Source of the DNA: DASVFB01 sp045806505
GTDB taxonomy: Bacteria > Actinomycetota > Thermoleophilia > Gaiellales > Gaiellaceae
Direction of reading: 5' to 3'
NCBI GenBank assembly: GCA_045806505.1
Contig: JBJMJE010000100.1
Coordinates: 1 to 32,704 of the forward strand
DNA: 32,704 bases
A model generated the notes under the pieces. That model was not told the origin of the DNA. It was given only the letters and a program-made list of their open reading frames with translations, and did no database searches. The translations under genes and the position numbers were made by a program. The stretch's first letter is position 1. Each line of letters starts with the position of its first letter. Below are positions 15,359-24,034 of the stretch, piece after piece.

Positions 15359-17821
15359 TCATGTCAGCTGCTCCAGCGAGTCGAACGGCGCGGCGTCGAG
15401 CACGAGGACACCGGCTGGAACGGCCGTGCCGCTTGCTCCGACCGCGGCTCGCTGCGCGAGCAGGCGCTCGGAGATGCCCGCGGCCGTCCCCGTCAGGTAG
15501 AGCCGGTCGACGTCCACGGCGAGGACGCCGGCGACCGAGTGGCAGACCGCGTCGATCTCGGAGTGGAAGACCGGCTGCCCGAACTCACGCGCCTCGAACG
15601 AGTACGCGCATCGCAGCGCCGCCTCGACGCTGGGCAGCACCACGGCCGCCTCGTACGCGGGATCGACGGCGACCTTCAGTGCGATGCGGAACGTCTTCGT
15701 GACGCCCGCGAGCACGCGCACCTGCACGTGCGGGTCGCCGTGCGTCCGGATCGCCGAGGCGAGGTCGGCGAGCCGGTCGCCGCCCTCGAACGCGACGGTC
15801 ACGACGACCGTCGGCCCCGGGCGCAGCCGGAGCACACGCGCCTGCGCCTTGGCGACGCCGCTGAACGCGCGCGCGAAGTCCTCGTAGTCGAGCAGCGACA
15901 CCGCTCGGCCGAGCGTGCGCACGCCCAGCGGGATCGACGCGCGCGCCGCGTCCTCCGACTCGGCGTCGACACCGCCCTCCGCGGGTTCCGGATTCGTGAC
16001 ACCCTTGACGCCGAGCGGCCGGTCGATCAGCTGCGCCAGCGCGCCGGCCTTCACATTGCCGCCGGCGCCGCTGCCCTTGCGGTACTTCGCGCGCACGTTG
16101 TTCGCGCCTGACGGAAGCCGCGCACCGCGCTCGCCGTCGCCGAACTGCACGTACGTCTTCCCCGCCTCGTCGGTGCGGACGACGTAGCCACGGTCCGACG
16201 GCTTCGCGTCGAAGAGCGTCGCCTGCTCGTCCCAACGGACGTCGTTCACGCGTACCTCGAGCGCGGCCCGCGCGCCCGACGCGTCCGACGACTGGACGTA
16301 CGTCAGCGGATCGTGCGCGAGGGTGAACCGCTGGAACGGCGTGGCCGCACGCCCCGCGCCCAGGAGTTGCTGCACGGTTTCGCCGTGTGTCGCGGAGGCG
16401 ACGTTCCCGTGGACGACGACGGTGCCGCGCTCGAAGACGTGCGCGAGGTCGACGTCGAGCGAGATCGTGCCGTTCGCGACATCCTTGACGACAGCGTCCT
16501 CGACGGCCTCTTCGCCGCTCGTCGTCGTGCCGCGCACGATCAGCCGCCGGCCCGGTCGCATCTCCGACACGTCGACGTCGACGCGGATCTCGTCGTCGTC
16601 CACGTCGCTCTCGTCCGGCGCTTCCGCGAAGTCGAGCGCCTCCTGCACCGCGAAGACCGTCGTCTCGCGCACCGCGCCGGCGAACTGCTCGGTGTAGTTC
16701 TCGCCGAGCGAGAGCTCGAGCCGCGTGACGTTGCCCGACACTGCGTAGTCGGCACGCGAAAGCTCGGTGACCGACGTCACCTTGAACAGCTCGCGGTACG
16801 TCGGCTTCGAGAGGACGATCCACGAGCCGACGGTGACGTCGGGATGCGAGCCGTCGAGGTCGGCGTACTGCCCGGTCTGCGAGGAAAGCGCGAACGTCCA
16901 GTCGCTCGTGGTCCGCGGGTTGTCGATCAGCCCCTTGAAGGGCGCGTTGTGGCCGAACACGTTGATCCGCTTGCGCAGCGCGAACGGCTGCGGCGGGTTC
17001 GCGGGCGAGACGTGCCACTTCGCCGAGCCGAGCCCCCTGTCCCACTCGACGCGGGTGCGCTCGTTCACGGAGTCGGCCTCGACCGAGGTGAGGATCCGCA
17101 GGTCCCAGTGATCCGGCTGCACGTCCACGTCCTCGCCCGCGAACAGCAGCGCGTCGCCGGCGTTGAGGTTCAACGCCGCGCCCGCGAGGTACGCATGCGT
17201 GGCGCCCATACCCGGGACGAACGTAACGGTCGTGGAAGCGGGCATCGCGTTCCACTCCGGCCGAGCCTCGATCTCCTCGACGGTCTCGAACGTCTGCGGC
17301 TGCTCGCCCGGCCCAGGGATGCTCTGGACCCGCAGGCCCGCCTCGAGCGTCACCGATGCCGGCGTCACCGGCGGCGCCGAGCCGGGATCGCGCGTGACGG
17401 TCGGCGGAACGTCCGGCGGCGGCTCGAGCGCGAATGCGAGCGACGTCTGCGCCGCGACGCCCGGCCGCAGGCGGTAGCCGATCAGACGCCCGAGCTCCTG
17501 CAGCGAGATGCGCTCGCGGGCGGTGCGCAGGTACGACTCCTGCGCAAGCCGCTCGTTGTAGAAGGTGAGCACGTCGGACGCGACCGCCCATGCGTCGAGG
17601 AGCGCGATCGTGAAGTCGTCGGAGTCGCGCGTGCCGAGCGCGGCGAGCCGCGGCCGGTCGGCGTTGGTCAACGCCGCGATCATCGACGCGCGGAAGTCCG
17701 TATACGTCGCGACGCGGTAGGAGATCGCCGAGAGGCCCGGCCGGTTCTGTACCTCGAGCGGCGTACGCTCCGTCACGCCTGCACAGCACCCGCACGAGCA
17801 CGTCGACGTCACGGCACTCAC
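15359..17821 (-). CDS. putative baseplate assembly protein (baseplate J-like, Afp12-like)
   Basis: The 820-aa protein begins MSAVTSTCSCGCCAG, with four cysteines at 8, 10, 12 and 13, followed by LEVQNRPGLSAISYRVATY and DDFTIALLDAWAVASDVLTF, recognisable from the 'putative baseplate assembly protein' family (TIGR02243-like) related to phage gpJ. The C-terminal region (GAGGNVKAGALAQLIDRPLG, VTNPEPAEGG) matches the baseplate J core. These proteins form the wedges around the hub. GTG 17821 is chosen because it overlaps the upstream gene stop (GTGA) and homology starts there, although the frame is open much farther upstream. It is the second of two adjacent paralogue-like wedge genes. Confidence 0.88.
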   Translation of the reverse strand: MSAVTSTCSCGCCAGVTERTPLEVQNRPGLSAISYRVATYTDFRASMIAALTNADRPRLAALGTRDSDDFTIALLDAWAVASDVLTFYNERLAQESYLRTARERISLQELGRLIGYRLRPGVAAQTSLAFALEPPPDVPPTVTRDPGSAPPVTPASVTLEAGLRVQSIPGPGEQPQTFETVEEIEARPEWNAMPASTTVTFVPGMGATHAYLAGAALNLNAGDALLFAGEDVDVQPDHWDLRILTSVEADSVNERTRVEWDRGLGSAKWHVSPANPPQPFALRKRINVFGHNAPFKGLIDNPRTTSDWTFALSSQTGQYADLDGSHPDVTVGSWIVLSKPTYRELFKVTSVTELSRADYAVSGNVTRLELSLGENYTEQFAGAVRETTVFAVQEALDFAEAPDESDVDDDEIRVDVDVSEMRPGRRLIVRGTTTSGEEAVEDAVVKDVANGTISLDVDLAHVFERGTVVVHGNVASATHGETVQQLLGAGRAATPFQRFTLAHDPLTYVQSSDASGARAALEVRVNDVRWDEQATLFDAKPSDRGYVVRTDEAGKTYVQFGDGERGARLPSGANNVRAKYRKGSGAGGNVKAGALAQLIDRPLGVKGVTNPEPAEGGVDAESEDAARASIPLGVRTLGRAVSLLDYEDFARAFSGVAKAQARVLRLRPGPTVVVTVAFEGGDRLADLASAIRTHGDPHVQVRVLAGVTKTFRIALKVAVDPAYEAAVVLPSVEAALRCAYSFEAREFGQPVFHSEIDAVCHSVAGVLAVDVDRLYLTGTAAGISERLLAQRAAVGASGTAVPAGVLVLDAAPFDSLEQLT

Positions 17822-20532
17822 TTGCCGCCTCTCGTGGTCAGCACGAGCACGCCGTGCTCGGGGAACGACGGGTCGTCGTCGAGGCGCGCGATCTCGAGCC
17901 GGCCGATCTCGACCACGCCCGTGTCGAGCGCGTTCGTTGCCTTGTCGCGCTGGCGCTGGAACGTCACCGGCGTCACCGACTCGACGCCCTCGACCGTCTG
18001 AGCCGCGGCGACGATCGCCGACAGGTACACCGGGGAGCCGAAGGTGAACCGGTCCGGGTGGAAGAAGCCCGGCGTGCCGTTGCGGCGCGCGCCGCTCGAG
18101 AGGACGTCGAACACCGCGGCTTTCACGTCCGACCTGAAGTACTCCGGCTTCACGCAGACGTGCAGCCCGACGTCGAGAGGCACGAACCGGGGCCCGTCGA
18201 CCTCGAGGTCGTAGCCCGCCATCCGGAACGGCTCGAGGTGGTTGCGCAACTCGAGCTCGAACGGATCGTCGACGGGTGCCCCGCCGAGGCGATCGGCGGT
18301 CACGAACACCGTGTACCACGAGCCCGTCCAGCGAAAGGTCGCAGCCGCTCGCTGGACGTGCGGGTCGCGCTCGCTCATCCGCGCGTAGTCGTCCTCCGTG
18401 ACGGCGCGCTCCTGCACGAGGTACGCCTCGGGCGCATCGCGCCGCACGGCCTCTGCCGGCTCGGCGTCTGTGCCTCCCTCTGCGGCCAGCGCGTTCGTCG
18501 CTCCGAGGATCGCGCCGTTCACAGTCGCGACGTGTGCGATCGAGCCTGCGCCGACGTTGCCGGCCGTGCCGTTGCCGACCCGGTACGTGGCGCTGAACTC
18601 GGTGTCCGTCTCCGGTCGGCGGCCGTGGACGTCGTCGCCGAAGCGCAAGGTCGCCGAGCCGTCGTGCTCGACCTCGACGACGAATCGGGCGTCGTCGGCG
18701 TCGCTCGCGAGAAGGTCGAGCTCGGGAAGCCACGGCTCCGTCTGGGCGAGCAGCGTCCCGTCGAGCTCGACCGCGGGTCGCGCCGCACGCGGATCCGCGG
18801 CGATCGTCGCCGTCGCCGACGCCGGACGCGACAGCAGCTCGAGCGCCCCCGCCTCGAGCCGCAACAGCGCGACGGTCGTGCCGTCACTCACCGACCAGGC
18901 GCCGTCGCCGCCGCGAACGACAGCGGGGCCTGCGCCAAACGCGAAGCCGTGCTCCTCGAGGAAGTCGTGCAGGACTGGACGGAACGTCAGCGACGCCAGA
19001 TCGGCGGCCAACGTCGGCGTCATCGGACTTTCGGCAACAGGCGCCGGCGACGGCCGTGCCTGAGTGACGGGCGCATTCGCGAGTGTCGGTCTGAAGCGGA
19101 TCGGGATCGGCTCCGGATCCGGGTGCTCGCACGGGTCGCAACCCTCGGAGGCGACCGTCTCGAGCACATGCTCCGGCACGGTGCCCAGCGCCTCTCCTGC
19201 GATCGTGCGGCCGTGATCGGCGAGGACGATGTTCCCCCACGCTTCGCCGACGACCAGCCCCGGCTGCTCCTCGACGGAGATGCAGAGCGGGAACTTCAGC
19301 GCGTCCGCCTCGTCCCATTCGATCTCGGTCACGTCGACGGCGGCGCTCGTCGGCGGGTTCGCGAAGCGGCCGCCGGAGGGGTCGCTCGCCGGCACGACGC
19401 CCGTCAGACGCACCGCCGTGCGCTTCGCCGGATCGGCGTCCGCGGCATTGCCCGTGTGCGGCCCCGCGACCTCGGCGAGCACGAGCACGTCGCCGGCCTT
19501 GAGCTGCGGGTGGTCGCCGACGAGCGTCGCCGACGTCGCGCCGCGCGGGAGGCAGCAGCCCTCGTCGCCCCACGTCCAGAAGTCGAAGCGCGCGTGCGCG
19601 GCGTAGAGCACCTCGTCGGTCATCGTCTCGAACGTCTCCGCGCGTGCTGCAAGCGCGGCACGATGCTCGGGACCTCCTGGCTCGAACACGGGCGGCAGGT
19701 CGGGCACGCGCGTCAGCAGCTGCGTGCCCTTCGCGACGGTGACTCCCGCGCCGGCGCCGGCCACGCGCATCCAGGCGCGCGCATTCGCGCCCTCGTGGAC
19801 GACGTAGTCGACCAGCCGCGCGTGGCGCCGCAGCGACGTGCGCCTTCGCGCCGTGGCGAGATACGCCTCGGTGGCGACAGCATCCTGCCGGTACGACAGC
19901 TCGTCGGCGACGTACGCGAGCAGCTCGACGAGCGCGACGCCCATGTCCGCCGGAGTGCGCTCCGTCCAGCCGGGCGTGAGCAGGCTCAGCCGGTCGAGCA
20001 TCAGCGCGCGGAACGAGTCGTAGTCCTTGGCGAGGTAGTCGATCGCCGGCGCCTCGGCGGGCTCGGGCGGGCATACGCAGACCGGCTTGCAGTCGAAATC
20101 GGTCGGGCACTCGACCTTGAACGAGAACTCGACCGACGCGAGCTGCGGATCGAATCCGGCCGGGGGCTCGTTGCTGCCGCCGCCGGCGACGAGCCGCAGC
20201 GTGTAGAGCGAGAAGTCGCCGGTGGAGTCGGTCTTGACGAACAGAACGGTCGCGGGATCGTCGACGTCGGCCGTCAGCTTCGCCTGCTCGGCGGCGGTCG
20301 GCGTCGACGCAGCGACGGTGCGGATGCGCTCGCCGCCCTCGATGCGGACGTTCACCTCCGGCGTCAGTCCGACCGGCGGCTTCAGCAGCCGGACGTAGAG
20401 GCCGCGCTGGCGCAGTGGGTCGTTCGGCGGCGGCGGGCCGTGATCGTAGACCTCGACGTACTCGATGCCGTTGAGGACGCCCGCCTCCTTGACCGCGCGC
20501 AGCCGGCGCTCGTCGCAGCACGTGTACCTCAC
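17818..20532 (-). CDS. putative baseplate assembly protein (baseplate J-like, Afp11-like)
   Basis: The 904-aa protein begins MRYTCCDERRLRAVKEAGVL, a typical opening for large baseplate J-like proteins of extracellular contractile systems. It has a second cysteine cluster, ECPTDFDCKPVCVCPPE (Cys 142, 148, 152, 154), then DYLAKDYDSFRALMLDRLSL and GVALVELLAYVADELSYRQD, the wedge signature. The C-terminal part has NGTAGNVGAGSIAHV and ATNALAAEGGTDAE, the baseplate J core. Start GTG 20532 overlaps the gp25 gene stop by 4 bp. It is expected to pair with the following wedge protein. Confidence 0.88.
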   Translation of the reverse strand: MRYTCCDERRLRAVKEAGVLNGIEYVEVYDHGPPPPNDPLRQRGLYVRLLKPPVGLTPEVNVRIEGGERIRTVAASTPTAAEQAKLTADVDDPATVLFVKTDSTGDFSLYTLRLVAGGGSNEPPAGFDPQLASVEFSFKVECPTDFDCKPVCVCPPEPAEAPAIDYLAKDYDSFRALMLDRLSLLTPGWTERTPADMGVALVELLAYVADELSYRQDAVATEAYLATARRRTSLRRHARLVDYVVHEGANARAWMRVAGAGAGVTVAKGTQLLTRVPDLPPVFEPGGPEHRAALAARAETFETMTDEVLYAAHARFDFWTWGDEGCCLPRGATSATLVGDHPQLKAGDVLVLAEVAGPHTGNAADADPAKRTAVRLTGVVPASDPSGGRFANPPTSAAVDVTEIEWDEADALKFPLCISVEEQPGLVVGEAWGNIVLADHGRTIAGEALGTVPEHVLETVASEGCDPCEHPDPEPIPIRFRPTLANAPVTQARPSPAPVAESPMTPTLAADLASLTFRPVLHDFLEEHGFAFGAGPAVVRGGDGAWSVSDGTTVALLRLEAGALELLSRPASATATIAADPRAARPAVELDGTLLAQTEPWLPELDLLASDADDARFVVEVEHDGSATLRFGDDVHGRRPETDTEFSATYRVGNGTAGNVGAGSIAHVATVNGAILGATNALAAEGGTDAEPAEAVRRDAPEAYLVQERAVTEDDYARMSERDPHVQRAAATFRWTGSWYTVFVTADRLGGAPVDDPFELELRNHLEPFRMAGYDLEVDGPRFVPLDVGLHVCVKPEYFRSDVKAAVFDVLSSGARRNGTPGFFHPDRFTFGSPVYLSAIVAAAQTVEGVESVTPVTFQRQRDKATNALDTGVVEIGRLEIARLDDDPSFPEHGVLVLTTRGGK

Positions 20533-20891
20533 GCTGCGCTCCTCGAGAACGCCGTGGTGGTGCGCTCCTGCGTCTGCAGCGCGACGTACGACACGCTCAC
20601 CGTCAACGCGCCCTCGTCCTGCGAGACCTCGACGGAGTCGACGGCGATCAGGTGGCCGAGCTCCTGCTGCAGCGCCCCCTGGACGAGGTGCTGTGTCGTC
20701 GCGACGAGCTCCGGCCCGCCCGGCTCGAAGACGAGGCCGAGCAGGCCGCTGCCGAAGTCCGGCCGCATCACGCGCTCGCCCGGCGCCGTGAACAGCACCT
20801 GCTCGATCAGGTCGCGCAAGTGGTCGTCGGATCCGGTGGTCGCGGTCCGCCCGCGACCGTCGACGTGGTAGGGGAAGTCGAAGTCGGTCAC
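20529..20891 (-). CDS. gp25-like baseplate wedge protein (Afp9-like)
   Basis: The 120-aa protein contains DHLRDLIEQVLFTAPGERVM and RPDFGSGLLGLVFEPGG, the hallmark of the T4 gp25/GPW family, lysozyme-like fold wedge proteins that nucleate sheath assembly at the baseplate. The open frame extends upstream, but GTG 20891 gives the family length and overlaps the PAAR gene stop (GTGA). The C-terminus overlaps the next wedge gene by 4 bp. Confidence 0.93.
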   Translation of the reverse strand: MTDFDFPYHVDGRGRTATTGSDDHLRDLIEQVLFTAPGERVMRPDFGSGLLGLVFEPGGPELVATTQHLVQGALQQELGHLIAVDSVEVSQDEGALTVSVSYVALQTQERTTTAFSRSAA

Positions 20892-21205
20892 GTCGCGAGC
20901 ACCCGGGCCTGAGCGGTGAGCGGCAGCATCGGCGTCCCGGGCGCGATGCACGTCGACGTGCCGGCCATGGTCGCGACGGGAACGCCGCCGGCGAGGACAC
21001 GAACGGCGCCCGTGATCCACTGCCCCGTGACGCACGGCGGGTTCGGCGAGCCGGTGAGCGCGCACCCGGCGATGACGTACGGCGACGAGAGCGTCACGAT
21101 CGGCTGCCCCGACAGGAGCACGCGAGGAAACGGCGCCGCGGGCGTCGCCTGCCCGGCATGGGTGCACATCACGACGGCACCGAGATGCAAGGCAGGAGCG
21201 GGCAT
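20888..21205 (-). CDS. PAAR-like spike tip protein (Afp10-like)
   Basis: The 105-aa protein is Gly/Ala/Pro-rich with regularly spaced short strands: ALHLGAVVMCTHAGQATPA, SGQPIVTLSSPYVIAGC, VRVLAGGVPVATMAG, TSTCIAPGTPMLPL. Three repeats of this kind and the Cys/His content (metal-binding CTHAG, with further Cys) fit a PAAR-like cone that caps the spike. It lies just after the spike gene and before gp25, as Afp10 does. ATG 21205 shares one base with the stop of the preceding small frame (TGATG); TTG 21208 would add one residue. Confidence 0.82.
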   Translation of the reverse strand: MPAPALHLGAVVMCTHAGQATPAAPFPRVLLSGQPIVTLSSPYVIAGCALTGSPNPPCVTGQWITGAVRVLAGGVPVATMAGTSTCIAPGTPMLPLTAQARVLAT

Positions 21206-21372
21206 CAACGCCGCTTCCGGTGATGGTCTCGTGTCTCTGGCGACAGCACGAGTTCGGCAGGCAAGGACGCAGGGAGACTCGATATGCGGACATATCGGGT
21301 CGACCGAGGACGCCGCATGTCGGGCTCGTGCTCCGTCAGAGGCGCCCTGACCATTGCCGGGAGCGGCGTCAT
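21205..21372 (-). CDS. possible 55-aa basic ORF between spike and tip genes
   Basis: An ATG at 21372 overlaps the spike gene stop as ATGA, and the frame ends with TGA sharing a base with the PAAR start (TGATG). It encodes MTPLPAMVRAPLTEHEPDMR and a basic tail ending HHRKRR. The overlaps at both ends match the rest of the operon and suggest translation. Against it, third-position G/C is visibly lower and rare codons (ATA, TAT, AGA, AGT) occur, and a strong hairpin lies within. No homology is recognised, so it may serve only to keep ribosomes coupled. Confidence 0.35.
   Translation of the reverse strand: MTPLPAMVRAPLTEHEPDMRRPRSTRYVRISSLPASLPAELVLSPETRDHHRKRR
21276..21301 (-). repeat. intercistronic stem-loop between spike and tip genes
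   Basis: GACTCGATATG (21276-21286) and CATATCGGGTC (21291-21301) form an 11-position stem with one non-Watson-Crick pair and a 4-nt loop. In the leftward mRNA this is a long hairpin with one internal A-C mismatch and loop UCCG. It is notably AT-richer than the surroundings and has no T-tract. It may act in mRNA processing or in setting stoichiometry between the spike and the downstream genes. Confidence 0.65.
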
Positions 21373-21908
21373 ACGACCGTCAGTGCTCCCGTGTTGATGT
21401 CGGTCGTCGGCCCGAGCATCGAGATGACCGCGCCCTTGCCGTTCGAGATGACGATCCCGACGTCGCTCACGGAGATCATCGCGCCCGTCGTCGTCTGGAT
21501 CATGATCCCGCCCGTCGGGCCGGGGACGTCGCTGACGACGATCCCGTTCTTGAGCGTCGTCTGGATCGTGAAGCCGTTGACCGCCGGCGGCACGGTGTGC
21601 GCGAGCACCGGCACCTCGGCCGCCGTGCCCCAGTAGCCGCCCACCCAGATCGGCCGGTCGGGGTCGCCCTGCTCGAACTCGATCCAGACGCCCGACCCGA
21701 TCTGCGGCACCGTGAACATGCCGGTGTTGATCCCGGCGCCGGGCAGGCACGGCATCGCCCACGAGGTCGGGACGACGCCGGAGACGTCGGGGACGATCGC
21801 CATGATCCGCCCGATCTGCATCGGGTCGACGTTGTTGATCACGGTGCCGCGGTACTTGCCGTAGTACTTCTTCGCGCCGACCGGGCGCTCCGTGAGCGAC
21901 ATCGTCAT
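21369..21908 (-). CDS. gp5/VgrG-like OB-fold spike protein (Afp8 C-terminal half)
   Basis: The 179-aa protein contains GKYRGTVINNVDPMQIGRIM, PCLPGAGINTGMFTVPQIGS and WIEFEQGDPDRPIWVGGYWG, the OB-fold of phage baseplate protein V/gp5 and VgrG. The C-terminus has short alternating strands (TTTGAMISVSDVGIVISNGK) typical of the triple-stranded beta-prism spike. In Afp8 this is fused to the gpD-like hub; here it is a separate gene, joined by an ATGA overlap. It is expected to form the trimeric spike capped by the PAAR-like protein. Confidence 0.9.
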   Translation of the reverse strand: MTMSLTERPVGAKKYYGKYRGTVINNVDPMQIGRIMAIVPDVSGVVPTSWAMPCLPGAGINTGMFTVPQIGSGVWIEFEQGDPDRPIWVGGYWGTAAEVPVLAHTVPPAVNGFTIQTTLKNGIVVSDVPGPTGGIMIQTTTGAMISVSDVGIVISNGKGAVISMLGPTTDINTGALTVV

Positions 21909-23035
21909 GCCGGCACCGACGGGATCGTCGACAGCAGGCCGTTCCGCGCCAGCGTGAACGTCTGAGAGAACTCGCCGCGCCGCATCGTCGTCGTCACCGA
22001 CGAGACGTAGTGCAGCCCGTCGAACGCGTCGCCCGCGCCGCGCACGCCGACGAGCTGCCGCGCCTGCAGCACGTGGCCGTAGCGCTGCACGTCGAGCGAG
22101 CCGTTCCCGAACACGGAATCGCCGTGCTGGCCGGAGTAGGCGAGTCCGCGCATCGCCGCGGCGAGCGGGTTCAGCTTCGCCGTGTCGTTGAGGAACGTGA
22201 TCTTCGGCGGCAGCGGCGGGACCGCGCCGAGCGGCGGCGAGAGCGGCGTGATGTCCGGGATCGGGATCGGGATCGGCGCCTTGCTCGCCGGCTCCTGGAT
22301 GTAGACGACGGGGAGCTCCTTGCGCTCCTTGTCGAAGCGGAACGTGAGGCTCTTCACGTTGTTGTGCGGCCCGTCGAGGCCGATGTTCAGCGCGGGCTGC
22401 GGCGCGCCGATCCGGATCTCCGGGCCCCAGTACGCCTTGCTCATGCCCGGCGCAGGACCAGGGTCGATGTAGAAGACGTAGCCGACCTCGTGCGCGAGCG
22501 CCTTGATGTACGCGTAGTCGGTGCCCTGGTGGCGCGGGATGCGGTCGATCGGGATCGGGATGTCCTCGAGCACGCTGGGGATGACGAGCGGCACGACGCC
22601 GAACGCGGCGTACTTCGCGACCGCCACGAGCACGCGCAGGGCCGGCGGCATCGCCGGGTAGGGCAGCCCGTCGAGCGGGATGACGTCCATCAGCGCGGTC
22701 AGGTCCTTGCCCTTGACCACGAGCGTGGAGGTGGTGCCGCTCTCCGGCTGGAGCTCGTGGTCCGTCATCACGCCGTCCATCAGCACCGTCGTCGTGCCCT
22801 TGAACGTGACCGCGATGACGACACGGAAGATCGGGATGCTCGAGCCGCCGGTGAGCAGGAAGAGCGTCTGCAGCGGCGAGCGGTTCGAGATCTTCAGAGC
22901 GAGCTCGAAGCCGCTCTGCGTCTCGCCCGAGTTCGACTCGACAGTCACGTGCGTCACCGCGTCGATCACCTCGCGCGGTGCGGGCACGGGCACGCCGGGG
23001 CCGATGAGCAGCTGAAGGCGGACCGGCTCAGCCAT
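21905..23035 (-). CDS. gpD/VgrG N-terminal-like baseplate hub protein (Afp8 N-terminal half)
   Basis: The 376-aa protein resembles the phage late control gene D family: VTVESNSGETQSGFELALKI, then VMDGVMTDHELQPESGTTST-like strands (around residue 90) and RHQGTDYAYIKALAHEVGYV, followed by hub barrels. A proline-rich spacer PIPIPIPDITPLSPP (about 255-270) joins to a final domain RQLVGVRGAGDAFDGLHYVS. It forms the trimeric hub continuous with the tube. The start ATG 23035 overlaps the LysM gene by 8 bp; the stop overlaps the spike gene (ATGA). Confidence 0.85.
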   Translation of the reverse strand: MAEPVRLQLLIGPGVPVPAPREVIDAVTHVTVESNSGETQSGFELALKISNRSPLQTLFLLTGGSSIPIFRVVIAVTFKGTTTVLMDGVMTDHELQPESGTTSTLVVKGKDLTALMDVIPLDGLPYPAMPPALRVLVAVAKYAAFGVVPLVIPSVLEDIPIPIDRIPRHQGTDYAYIKALAHEVGYVFYIDPGPAPGMSKAYWGPEIRIGAPQPALNIGLDGPHNNVKSLTFRFDKERKELPVVYIQEPASKAPIPIPIPDITPLSPPLGAVPPLPPKITFLNDTAKLNPLAAAMRGLAYSGQHGDSVFGNGSLDVQRYGHVLQARQLVGVRGAGDAFDGLHYVSSVTTTMRRGEFSQTFTLARNGLLSTIPSVPA

Positions 23036-23390
23036 TCGGGCCCGGCACCCCTTCCGGAAGCGTGATGCGCAGGCGCCTGCCGACCGGCGATGTCAGGGCG
23101 CGGGGATCGACGACCCCGTTCGCGTCCGCAACGCGCCACCACAGCTCCGCGTCGCCGAGGTGGCGGTACGCGAGCACGTCGCGCCTGTCGCCCTCGACGA
23201 CCCGCGCCTCGTACAGCGGCGCGAACAGCTCCGGGCGCGGACAGAACCGGCGGCGCAGGAACGGCGTCGGCTGCTGCCCTCCTCCCGGGTCCCACGCGTC
23301 GACGCCGACGTTCGCGTAGCGGCTCGTCGGCGGGAACGTCGTCGTCGGTACGGCGCCTGCGGCGAGGAGCTCTTGCAGCGGATCCGGCAT
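23028..23390 (-). CDS. LysM domain protein, hub/tube adaptor component
   Basis: The 120-aa protein contains VVEGDRRDVLAYRHLGDAEL followed by WWRVADANGVVDPRAL and RRLRITLPEG, a LysM module in the form common to tail assembly and Afp7-like proteins. The ATG at 23390 shares a base with the stop of the preceding gene (TGATG). In other systems this LysM module can be the C-terminal part of the Afp7-like protein; here the two are separate genes. Confidence 0.88.
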   Translation of the reverse strand: MPDPLQELLAAGAVPTTTFPPTSRYANVGVDAWDPGGGQQPTPFLRRRFCPRPELFAPLYEARVVEGDRRDVLAYRHLGDAELWWRVADANGVVDPRALTSPVGRRLRITLPEGVPGPNG

Positions 23391-24034
23391 CAGAGCGACT
23401 CCACGCCGAGTTGCGAGAGCGGCACCGACGCGGCGCGGCCGGCGAGCGCCTCCTTGTTGCGCAGGTACGCCATGAACAGCGTGCCGCCGCGGTGGCGGAA
23501 GCCGAGGTCGTCCACCGAGAGGACGCGCAGGCCGAGCGAGACCTTCGCGCGGATCGGGTTCAGCGCGACGTCGAAGGCCTCCTCCGTGATGGAGAGATCC
23601 GTCACGCGCACGGGCACGACGCGCTGCTTGCTCCACACGAAGAGCGTCAGAGGCGCCTCGAGCGGCAGCACCTCGAGCACGCCGCTCGCCGCGAGCGCGT
23701 CGTTCGCCTGGAGGTCGTCGGCGCGCGGCTGGACGAGCTCCTCGAGCGCGGCGAGCTGCGGGTGGATGCCGAGCTCGATGGCCGTGCGATTCGAGTCGGG
23801 GTCGTCCGTGTAGTCCGTCGCGTCGATCTCGGCCTCGAGCTTGATCGTCTCGACGCCGGCGCCCTTCAGCCGCAGCGCCTCCGTACGGTCGCCCGTCTCG
23901 CCCGTCGACTGCAGCTGCACCGAGCGCGAGAGCGTGTCGGGGTTGAACTGCAGCGCGATGACGCGCAGCACCTTCGACGTGTCGGGGTCGATCTGGACGA
24001 GGCCGCCCTTCAGAAGACGTGGCTGGAGCGTCAT
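23390..24034 (-). CDS. contractile injection system tube/adaptor protein (Afp7-like, CIS_tube N-terminal domain)
   Basis: The 214-aa protein contains VIALQFNPDTLSRSVQLQST and LEAEIDATDYTD, the pattern of the CIS tube N-terminal domain family, plus LEAPLTLFVWSKQRVVPVRV and EEAFDVALNPIRAKVSLGLR. These proteins form the ring connecting the inner tube to the baseplate hub. ATG 24034 overlaps the DUF4157 gene stop (ATGA). The LysM module usually carried in the same protein is encoded by the next gene. Confidence 0.88.
   Translation of the reverse strand: MTLQPRLLKGGLVQIDPDTSKVLRVIALQFNPDTLSRSVQLQSTGETGDRTEALRLKGAGVETIKLEAEIDATDYTDDPDSNRTAIELGIHPQLAALEELVQPRADDLQANDALAASGVLEVLPLEAPLTLFVWSKQRVVPVRVTDLSITEEAFDVALNPIRAKVSLGLRVLSVDDLGFRHRGGTLFMAYLRNKEALAGRAASVPLSQLGVESL

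Noticed and set aside
15180..15362. A 60-codon frame bridging the gap between the baseplate and gpI-like genes with ATGA and TTGA overlaps
   Set aside because: The gap contains direct repeats out of phase with codons, and the gpI-like start has its own GGAGG; the frame is probably fortuitous. Kept as part of the repeat observation only.
11509..15702. A 1397-codon open frame on the plus strand opposite the DUF6519 and gpI-like genes
   Set aside because: It is an antisense shadow produced by high GC content; its translation is Arg/Val/Asp-rich low complexity without motifs, while the minus strand encodes recognisable families with correct junctions.
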